Shown: piece after piece, positions 1 to 5,487 of the stretch
Numbering within the stretch: position 1 is the stretch's first letter
How the letters are laid out: every line of letters begins with the position of its first letter
Origin: Atopobiaceae bacterium
Lineage (GTDB): Bacteria; Actinomycetota; Coriobacteriia; Coriobacteriales; Atopobiaceae
Length of the DNA: 7,676 nt
Direction of reading: 5' to 3'
Assembly (NCBI GenBank): GCA_017460265.1
Contig: JAFUBJ010000074.1
Span: 1 to 7,676, forward strand
Program-made: the position numbers and the translations under genes
The notes under the pieces: model-generated
What the model was told of the DNA's origin: nothing
Databases searched by the model: none
The model's input: only the letters and a program-made list of their open reading frames with translations

Positions 1-214
1 CCACAACCACGAGCAGACTGACCCCCGTGAGCGCTCCCTGAAGCAGCTCCACGGTGTGGCCCTCCTCGCCGGCAAGGCCCATCATTGCGGTCTGGCCCTC
101 GATTGCGTTGAAGGCATAGAACACCGAAATGGCAATGACGAGGGTGAGGAAGAAGACGGAGTAGTCCCGCAGACTGCTCTTTATGTTCTTGAGGGCGAGT
201 CTAACGAGCGTCAC
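1..214 (-). CDS. BceB/FtsX-type ABC transporter permease, N-terminal part (runs off the window)
   Basis: Only the first 71 codons are visible. Translating the minus strand from GTG at 214 gives an N-terminus with LVRLALKNIKSSLRDYS followed by a hydrophobic helix (about residues 19-38, FFLTLVIAISVFYAFNAI). A basic amphipathic start, first membrane helix, then FYxFNxI is the usual opening of BceB/MacB-like FtsX-family permeases of peptide-antibiotic exporters. A second hydrophobic stretch begins near residue 60. The GTG lies inside the 3' end of the ATPase gene (14-base overlap), with GGGAGG about nine bases upstream as ribosome binding site, so the two subunits are translationally coupled. Substrate cannot be told from this fragment; known relatives handle bacitracin, nisin-like lantibiotics or membrane peptides. 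Confidence 0.82.
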   Translation of the reverse strand, partial: MTLVRLALKNIKSSLRDYSVFFLTLVIAISVFYAFNAIEGQTAMMGLAGEEGHTVELLQGALTGVSLLVVV

Positions 215-965
215 GTTCTTCGCCTCCCAGCCTCATGACGACCCTCATGATTTTGCCAAGAAACTCCTTGCGCTCCGTCTCGCCCTTGGTGACCTGGCCA
301 AGCACCTTTCCGTCCTTCAAAAAGATCACGCGGGTGGCATAGCTTGCCGTCAGGCTGTCATGCGTGACCATAAGAATCGTGGTCTTGAGCTGTCGGTTAA
401 GAAACGCCAGACGGTCCATGAGCAGCTGAGACGAATGGGAATCCAGGGCGCCGGTCGGCTCGTCTGCTAGGACAATCTTTGGATTTGTGATGATGGCACG
501 CGCCGAAGCGACGCGCTGCTTTTGTCCGCCAGACAGCTGGTAGGGATACTTCCGGAGAATGTCGCCAATGCCAAGCCGCTTGGCCACGCCCTCAACGGCG
601 GACTCGATCTTCTGTGGGTCAATGTCTTGGATAGAGAGCGCGAGGGCAATGTTCTCGTATGCGGTGAGCGTGTCGAGAAGGTTGAAGTCTTGGAAGATGA
701 AGCCAAGCTTCTTGCTGCGGAACTCGTCCAGCTTCTTGCCCTGCAGCTTGGTGATGTCGACGCCGTCCAAAAGGATGCGTCCGGACGTGACGCGGTCGAT
801 GGTCGAGATACAGTTGAGCAACGTGGTCTTCCCGCTTCCCGACGCGCCCATGATGGCGACGAACTCGCCTTCGTCAATGTGGAACGAAACGCCATCGAGA
901 GCCTTTGTCAGGTTGAGCTTGCTCCCATAGTGCTTCGTAACGTTTTGAATGGTCAGCAGTGCCAT
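201..965 (-). CDS. ABC transporter ATP-binding protein, BceA/MacB type
   Basis: A 254-residue nucleotide-binding subunit that would power the adjacent FtsX-type permease at the membrane. All ATPase motifs are intact: Walker A GASGSGKTT (residues 40-48), Q-loop Gln92 in FIFQDFNLLD, signature LSGGQKQR (144-151), Walker B IVLADEP (164-170) with D-loop GALD, and switch His202 in VTHD. The FIFQDFNLLDTLTAYENI stretch is typical of the BceA/peptide-7-exporter group, which confers resistance to cell-wall-targeting peptide antibiotics by target protection, and of LolD/MacB relatives. The ATG at 965 is preceded by a modest GGAAA about eight bases upstream. Relatives are often controlled by a BceRS-like two-component system; none is visible here, but it could lie beyond the left edge. 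Resistance function is inferred from family, not shown. Confidence 0.9.
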   Translation of the reverse strand: MALLTIQNVTKHYGSKLNLTKALDGVSFHIDEGEFVAIMGASGSGKTTLLNCISTIDRVTSGRILLDGVDITKLQGKKLDEFRSKKLGFIFQDFNLLDTLTAYENIALALSIQDIDPQKIESAVEGVAKRLGIGDILRKYPYQLSGGQKQRVASARAIITNPKIVLADEPTGALDSHSSQLLMDRLAFLNRQLKTTILMVTHDSLTASYATRVIFLKDGKVLGQVTKGETERKEFLGKIMRVVMRLGGEERDAR

Positions 966-1097
966 AAAGCAGTTTCCAATCGAGGTGGAGCCATGGAGGC
1001 CTTTCAGTATGGTGTTCTATTCTTCCACAAGGGTCGGACAGATGCACCATCTTCGGCAATGAGCGCAACGGCTACACTGTGTCTGTAAGGTATTGCT

Positions 1098-2135
1098 TTG
1101 GGTTGGTCTGGCGAAAGGGTGCGGGTGGACAGCTCAACGCTCGACTATCAAGATCGTGAGACAAGCGTGCTGGCGCAGGCGTCAAATGCTGCCCTGCAGA
1201 CTGTGCGCGAGGGTGAGCGCCTTGCTCGCACCGTCATGGAGGTCGACCTTGCCGACCAGGCTTCGCGCATGCGTGCCAGAAGGACGGTGGACCAGTTTGG
1301 GGAGGGAGGCACCTCCGCAACAAGAAGCAGGATGCTGGGCAAGCAGCTCCGCTCGCTTGCGTGGGCAGATGCTAGCAGCTCAAAGGCCATGGCAGACATG
1401 CAAAGGCTTGCTTCCAAAGTTAGGCAGCTCGGCATTTCTCGCGACAGGGCGCGGCCAGGCCTTGTGCGAAGGCTGCTTGGCCTCCCCGATAAGAAGAAGT
1501 TTGAGAGTCTGAGTGCGTCACGCGAAGAGATTGAGGGGCTGGTTGCCTCGCTCTCTGGGTCTGCCGAGGTTCTTAGGCAAAACTCCGTCGCCCTTGACGG
1601 GTTTGAGTCTGACATCCGTGACGAGCGGGAGCAAATCACAAAGGACATCGCGCTGGCTGATGCCTTCGAGTCTGCACTCGTAGATGCCGTGGGCAGGGCA
1701 AAGGCGGACCAACGCATGTCAGACGTGGTCCGCTTTGTGGAAAACGAGGTGCTCTACCATCTTGAGCAGCAGCGCAGCGCCCTCCAAACCCTGAACGCCG
1801 TCAATCAGCAGGCGGCCATGTCCCTCTCGATCCTTCGAGAGACCAACGACGCGCTTGTGCAAAACATGCAGCTCGTGACCGTTGCGACAAGGCATGCCCT
1901 CGACGTTGCGGCGCTGCTGCAGCGTTCGCGTGAGGTGCATGGCGAAGGGAAGGGGGCGACGGACGACGATGCGTCCGCAGATACAGGCGCCCTCCAGGAT
2001 TCGCTGAATGAGCTCATGCGGGCCTTGGACAGGCATGAGGCGTGGCGTACGGGTTCTGCGGCAAGGAGGGAGAACGCCTTTCACGAGTTGCAGAGCATTT
2101 CGGAAAGGGCGTCTTGTGATGACGATTATGCGTGA
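1098..2135 (+). CDS. TelA-family (toxic anion resistance) protein
   Basis: A 345-residue soluble, highly charged, helix-rich protein with no signal peptide or membrane helix. The region around residues 220-275 carries the TelA/KlaA (PF05816) hallmark: LEQQRSALQTLNAVNQQA, then ILRETNDALVQN and a T-rich ATRHAL segment, matching the family pattern of an L-Q-Q core followed by NNxxL and TxxALxxA. Upstream, about 130-200, is predicted coiled coil. TelA relatives were linked to tellurite resistance on plasmids; in Bacillus the homologue YaaN sits with xpaC, and roles in envelope stress and tolerance to cell-wall drugs have been proposed. The actual biochemical role is unknown. The start is uncertain: TTG 1098 has AAGG seven bases upstream, while in-frame GTG 1125 has AAAGG six bases upstream and would shorten the protein by nine residues. 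It is probably first in a two-gene unit with the membrane protein at 2255. Confidence 0.75.
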   Translation: MGWSGERVRVDSSTLDYQDRETSVLAQASNAALQTVREGERLARTVMEVDLADQASRMRARRTVDQFGEGGTSATRSRMLGKQLRSLAWADASSSKAMADMQRLASKVRQLGISRDRARPGLVRRLLGLPDKKKFESLSASREEIEGLVASLSGSAEVLRQNSVALDGFESDIRDEREQITKDIALADAFESALVDAVGRAKADQRMSDVVRFVENEVLYHLEQQRSALQTLNAVNQQAAMSLSILRETNDALVQNMQLVTVATRHALDVAALLQRSREVHGEGKGATDDDASADTGALQDSLNELMRALDRHEAWRTGSAARRENAFHELQSISERASCDDDYA

Positions 2136-2163
2136 TGTGCCTTGGGTACCATCCAGATAGTGA

Positions 2164-2189
2164 GAAGAGTCAGTTGACTGACCTTCTTC
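2164..2189 (+). other. imperfect hairpin between the TelA-like gene and the membrane protein gene
   Basis: GTCAG (2169-2173), loop TTGA, CTGAC (2178-2182), extended by GAAGA (2164-2168) pairing with TCTTC (2185-2189) across a two-base bulge. It is not followed by a T-run, so it is unlikely to be a strong intrinsic terminator. It overlaps the -35 box of the candidate promoter below, and could be a protein-binding dyad, a weak attenuator or an mRNA processing site. Confidence 0.4.
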
Positions 2190-2204
2190 GCGCGGGTGTA
2201 TCGT
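2174..2204 (+). promoter_or_regulatory. candidate internal promoter for the downstream membrane protein gene
   Basis: A TTGACT box (2174-2179) matches the -35 consensus at five of six bases. TGTATC (2197-2202) lies 17 bases downstream, or alternatively TATCGT (2199-2204) 19 bases downstream. The -10 element is mediocre. If used, it would allow separate expression of the gene starting at 2255. Confidence 0.35.
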
Positions 2205-2216
2205 AAAGCCCTCTGA

Positions 2217-2237
2217 CTTGGGACGCCGCGTCCCGAG
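2217..2237 (+). other. GC-rich hairpin immediately before the ribosome binding site of the gene at 2255
   Basis: GGGACG (2220-2225), loop CCG, CGTCCC (2229-2234) is a perfect six-base-pair stem, extended to nine pairs by 2217-2219 with 2235-2237 including one T-G wobble. It ends four bases before AAGGGAG (2242-2248), the ribosome binding site. No T-run follows. It could modulate translation or stabilise the mRNA 5' end; function is inferred only. Confidence 0.4.
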
Positions 2238-2254
2238 GGGCAAGGGAGTTTGCA

Positions 2255-2881
2255 ATGTCCTGGTTGCTGGTTATGTTGACCATTACCGTCATGCTTGGGG
2301 CGTGGGTTGGCCTGCCCTTGGCCCTTGGCTTTTTTGTGTTCCGAACCGTGAGGAAGCGCCTTCAGGGTGCCAATGGCGGACGTTCCGCTGCCTTGTTGCC
2401 TGCAAGCTCACGAAAGGGATGTCCCGCAAAGGAAAGGGATATCCTTCGAAAGATGGAGCACCGGCTCATCACGGCGCATGAGCAGTGTGTCGAGGCGCTC
2501 AACACCAGGCTTTCGAGCGAGCTTGCCCGCGCAAGGATCGCCCCTCCCATGGAAGAAGCCTACGAGCAGATCAGCAACGAGATAGAGTCAATCTACGACT
2601 TCTGCGAGCGCAATGATCTGGTTGGAACGCTCAAGAAGGCCAGCACCTCAGAGGCCGCAAAGGACATCTATCTTGAGGCCTATCAGAGGGACCTTGCCAA
2701 GGTGCAGGAGGCCATCCAAAAGACGGAGGAGTGCCTCTCGGCATACGAAAGGACGGTGGCCACGCTCGAGGTATCGTCGTCTGAGATGGACATTGGGTCT
2801 GACTTTGACGAGTCCATCATGATGCTCAGAGACCTGCGCAACGAGCTGCCGCGCTACAACCTTGAGGACAAGATCTACTAG
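2255..2881 (+). CDS. membrane-anchored coiled-coil protein of unknown function, neighbour of the TelA-like gene
   Basis: 208 residues, not recognised as a named family. Residues 3-30 form one long or two short hydrophobic helices (LLVMLTITVMLGAWVGLPLA, then LGFFVF), followed by a basic stop-transfer stretch (RTVRKR), so the body is probably cytoplasmic. Residues 58-120 and 138-172 are charged, heptad-like helices, and the C-terminus is acidic. ATG 2255 has AAGGGAG about seven bases upstream. The gene is co-directional with, and 119 bp downstream of, the TelA-family gene. In Bacillus the TelA homologue pairs with XpaC, another small N-terminal membrane protein with a helical C-terminal part, so this may be an analogous partner; I do not see convincing XpaC residues. 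It converges on the methyltransferase gene, leaving only eight bases between the stop codons. Confidence 0.72.
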   Translation: MSWLLVMLTITVMLGAWVGLPLALGFFVFRTVRKRLQGANGGRSAALLPASSRKGCPAKERDILRKMEHRLITAHEQCVEALNTRLSSELARARIAPPMEEAYEQISNEIESIYDFCERNDLVGTLKKASTSEAAKDIYLEAYQRDLAKVQEAIQKTEECLSAYERTVATLEVSSSEMDIGSDFDESIMMLRDLRNELPRYNLEDKIY

Positions 2882-2889
2882 CAGTGCGC

Positions 2890-3543
2890 CTACCAGCCAG
2901 GCTCGTGATGCCAGACCGTGTAGTGCTGAGGCCAGTCGTATATCTCTATCTTCCTGCCGCCCTCGTTGGGGTAGTTCGAGAACGTGCCTGAGGCGACTTC
3001 CGTCCATCCCGGCCTTCCGACGTAGCGCCAGGTGTCCCCGTTGTCTGACATGTGAACAAGTGTGAAGGGCCGTGTTGCCTGCACCTCGACAAGCTCGATG
3101 AACTGTTGAAGGATGCCCTGGTCAAAGGGGTTGAAAAGGTAGAAGTCGCTATAAAGGGAAAGGTCAACGTCCAAAACGTTGCCCTCAATCACGTTGAGAT
3201 TGGGAAAGCGTTTGGCCCAGCGTTGCGCCCTTGCGGCAAGGATGGGGTCAAGTTCGATGCCGGTTGCTCTCCCCGGAAACCCGGCGCGGACAAAGTGCGC
3301 GAGCGCCCTGCCCGTCCCACAGCCAACGTCCAGCAGGTGAGACGTGCGGTCAAAGGAATAGTGGGAGAACAGCTCGTCAAGGATGAAGTAGGGCGTTGGC
3401 GTGGAGTCGTGTGCGCCAAGGTGCTTGAAGCGAGACTTCTCGGGGCCAGCTAGGGACGTGCCGCAGACAGAGAGGTCGATCTGCGCCTCGAGGTCCAGTA
3501 CGTCCTCGATGGTATCCAAAGGCTTGTTGGTTTTCTTGGCCAT
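2890..3543 (-). CDS. class I SAM-dependent methyltransferase with FNPF motif, downstream of elp3
   Basis: 217 residues, cytoplasmic. A short N-terminal region (1-55, including GAHDSTPTPYFILDELF) precedes a Rossmann-fold methyltransferase: motif I LLDVGCGTGRAL (70-81) binds the SAM methionine part, GIELD (95-99) supplies the acidic residue for the ribose, and YLFNPFD (135-141) is an NPF-type motif IV seen in a widespread family of bacterial methyltransferases and resembling the N-P-P-F/Y motif of N-methylating enzymes. The C-terminal part (198-213, IEIYDWPQHYTVWHHE) is aromatic-rich. The substrate is unknown. ATG 3543 lies 14 bp after the elp3 stop on the same strand, so it is very probably co-transcribed with elp3 and could act on tRNA or ribosomal components, but this rests on context only. 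A TGGGCGCCCA palindrome (3547-3556) fills the short gap. Confidence 0.83.
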   Translation of the reverse strand: MAKKTNKPLDTIEDVLDLEAQIDLSVCGTSLAGPEKSRFKHLGAHDSTPTPYFILDELFSHYSFDRTSHLLDVGCGTGRALAHFVRAGFPGRATGIELDPILAARAQRWAKRFPNLNVIEGNVLDVDLSLYSDFYLFNPFDQGILQQFIELVEVQATRPFTLVHMSDNGDTWRYVGRPGWTEVASGTFSNYPNEGGRKIEIYDWPQHYTVWHHEPGW

Positions 3544-3557
3544 GGATGGGCGCCCAC

Positions 3558-5438
3558 CTATCCCTGAAGGTCACGTATCTGATAGAGGCCGGCGTCGTGA
3601 AAGCCGAGCATGCGATAGTAGCCTCTTGTCCCAATGGCGCTGATGACCGCGACCGACGAGAAGCCTGCGTCGTGCGCGTGCTCGCATGCCGTTTCCACGA
3701 GCGCTTTGCCCAGCCCAGCATGTTGGGCCGCGCCCTGCTCGCTGGTCCCAAGGCCAGCGACGCGGCCGTAGACGTGCACTTCGCGAATCATGGCGGTATG
3801 AGCAGAAAGGGGAGACGCCCCCTCTCCAAGTTCGTCGGCAATCGCCTTCTCTGAAGGGAGCGAAAGCCTGCAGAAACCCGCGATGTGGCCATCACCATCG
3901 ACCCACTGCAAGAAGCGCTCTTCGGCGGTGCCGGTTTGATAGCACACGCAGTCAAGATGGAGGTCCGAAAGCTGCACGTCATGTGTCGCAACCTCACGCA
4001 TGCGAATCTCGCGCACCTCGCCCAGGCGGTCCGCAAGGCGCATCTCCACCATCTGCCGCAGGTTGGTCTTCTTGTTCCCCGCCACGATGTCCGTGGCGGA
4101 GATGTCGCGAATCATGCGCGAGATGCGCACGTAGGCGGGGGTGGCCAGCACATCGTTTACGAGTAGGTCTACAAGCTGCTCATGCGTATAGGGCTGCCAG
4201 GCGCCGCTTGCATATGACGTCATGAGATGCGAGCTCTCTACCAGTGCACAGGGGTAGAGCTTGACCTCGTCTGGGCAGAAGCGCTTGTCGCTTACGAGGC
4301 GCCGATAGTCGGCCTCGTCAGACACGACGGTTGAGCCCAGCAGATTTGCCATGAAGTGCACGTGAATCTTGAAGCCAAACGTCCGCAGCACCGCAAATGC
4401 GCGGGCAATCTGTGCGGAAGAGACCATGCGGTGGTTTGCGCGAAGGATGGTGTCGTCAAGGCTCTGGATGCCCATCTGGATCTTGGTGCACCCCAGGCGG
4501 CGCATGGTTCGTGCGGATTCCACGGTGATGAGGTCGGGCCGCGTCTCGATGACAAGGCCCACCACGCGCCTGCGGGAACCTTCGTTAATGCGATGCTCTT
4601 GCTCCACCTCTTCCCAGCTTGCCCGCTGCATGCGAGAGGCTTGATCCCAGGGACCAGACGCCATGAGGTTGCGGGCTGCCTCGTTATAGGAAAGGGTTCC
4701 TTTGTTTACGAGCTGCTGCGTGCTTTCTGCCGCTTGGGCTAGCTGGTCGGCATCCGAGAGGATGCCACAACCTGCATAGAAGGCAGTTCGCGTGGCAACG
4801 CTGTGCGTCAAGCCAGAAACACCATCATCTACCTGCGTGGATGCAGGCAGCTCGGGTCCTCCCAGGTAAGGTGTGTCGTCGTTGACCGCACGGAAGAGCT
4901 CACGGACAAACCAGCGCTGGTACTCCTGGGGGTAGTCGTTCCACGTGCCGCCCAGCACAATGAGCTCGACCTTGTCCGTCACATGGCCCATCTGCTCAAG
5001 CACGTAAAGACGCGACTTCACCTGCAGATAGGGGTCAAAGTAGTTGTGCTCCGCACGCTGGCAGGCAGGCTCGTTTGCCAGGTAGCTCTTGGGCATGCGT
5101 ACGTCATTGGGGCAGTAGAGGCAATCGCTCGAGCAGGGCCACGGTTTGGTGATGACGGTGATGGTGGCAACGCCCGAGGCGGTTCGCCGCGGCTTCATCT
5201 TGAGCACGCGGATGAGGGCGGCCTCGGTTTGAGGGTCGATGTCCCAAGATTGCCAGCGGTCGGGATCATGCTCACGAACGTCAAGGTAGAAGGGGAGGAG
5301 CCGCCGCTTCGCGACAGCTCGGTTCCTGCTTGCGACCTTGCGGTTATGCCTGCGCGCGAGCGCCTCGAGCCAATCGTCGTCGAGCTTCTTGTCACCCGCC
5401 TTTATGGCGGCGACTATCTCCAAGAGTGCGTCTTCCAT
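3558..5438 (-). CDS. elp3: Elp3: tRNA uridine-34 carboxymethyl-forming radical SAM/GNAT enzyme
   Basis: 626 residues from ATG 5438. A basic N-terminal tRNA-binding region (about 22-46, including RRHNRK and KRR) leads to KPRRTASGVA (82-91). The radical SAM core has cluster cysteines 102, 106 and 109 (CSSDCLYC), VIETRPD (296-302), KIQMGIQSLDD (319-329) and DEVKLYP (390-396). The C-terminal GNAT domain has REVHVYGRV (552-560), acetyl-CoA loop QHAGLGKALVE (572-582) and GTRGYYRMLGF (603-613). These match eukaryotic/archaeal Elp3 throughout. The family uses SAM radical chemistry and acetyl-CoA to place a carboxymethyl group on C5 of wobble U34. An in-frame upstream GTG at 5525 would add 29 residues, but it lies inside the divergent gene; ATG 5438, seven bases after a TATACT box, is preferred and implies a leaderless mRNA. 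The region between the cysteine motif and ETRPD is longer than in human Elp3. No other Elongator subunit is present. Confidence 0.95.
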   Translation of the reverse strand: MEDALLEIVAAIKAGDKKLDDDWLEALARRHNRKVASRNRAVAKRRLLPFYLDVREHDPDRWQSWDIDPQTEAALIRVLKMKPRRTASGVATITVITKPWPCSSDCLYCPNDVRMPKSYLANEPACQRAEHNYFDPYLQVKSRLYVLEQMGHVTDKVELIVLGGTWNDYPQEYQRWFVRELFRAVNDDTPYLGGPELPASTQVDDGVSGLTHSVATRTAFYAGCGILSDADQLAQAAESTQQLVNKGTLSYNEAARNLMASGPWDQASRMQRASWEEVEQEHRINEGSRRRVVGLVIETRPDLITVESARTMRRLGCTKIQMGIQSLDDTILRANHRMVSSAQIARAFAVLRTFGFKIHVHFMANLLGSTVVSDEADYRRLVSDKRFCPDEVKLYPCALVESSHLMTSYASGAWQPYTHEQLVDLLVNDVLATPAYVRISRMIRDISATDIVAGNKKTNLRQMVEMRLADRLGEVREIRMREVATHDVQLSDLHLDCVCYQTGTAEERFLQWVDGDGHIAGFCRLSLPSEKAIADELGEGASPLSAHTAMIREVHVYGRVAGLGTSEQGAAQHAGLGKALVETACEHAHDAGFSSVAVISAIGTRGYYRMLGFHDAGLYQIRDLQG

Positions 5439-5445
5439 AGCGAAC

Positions 5446-5451
5446 AGTATA
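5446..5451 (-). promoter_or_regulatory. -10 box of the elp3 promoter (leaderless)
   Basis: TATACT on the minus strand, five of six bases to the TATAAT consensus, ends seven bases before the elp3 ATG at 5438. Normal -10 to start-site spacing puts transcription initiation at or one base before the A of ATG. No Shine-Dalgarno sequence can therefore be transcribed, and the message is predicted to be leaderless. No good -35 box is seen 16-18 bp upstream. Confidence 0.6.
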
Positions 5452-5474
5452 GCGGCGGACGGACGCGGTGCGAC

Positions 5475-5480
5475 TATACT
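5475..5480 (+). promoter_or_regulatory. -10 box of the Trm9-like gene promoter (leaderless)
   Basis: TATACT on the plus strand, followed by seven bases (TGCTGCT) and ATG 5488, the same geometry as the elp3 promoter. Predicted initiation falls at about 5487-5488, giving a leaderless mRNA. The expected -35 position (about 5452-5457) is GC-rich, lacks a consensus and touches the -10 box of elp3, so the two promoters probably exclude each other. Confidence 0.6.
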
Positions 5481-5487
5481 TGCTGCT

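Noticed and set aside
966..1097. Divergent promoters between the ATPase and the TelA-like gene
   Set aside because: TACACT (1073-1078) is the only fair -10 candidate for the plus strand and it lacks a -35 partner. I found no convincing minus-strand promoter. The region otherwise shows nothing I can support.
3547..3556. TGGGCGCCCA palindrome between elp3 and the downstream methyltransferase as an operator or terminator
   Set aside because: Ten-base GC palindromes are expected by chance in such DNA, the position is intra-operonic, and no second copy or T-run is present.
5338..5487. N-terminal extension of the Trm9-like protein to an ATG at 5338 (50 extra residues)
   Set aside because: It is antisense to the elp3 N-terminus, of low-complexity Ser/Ala composition, and lies upstream of the -10 box.
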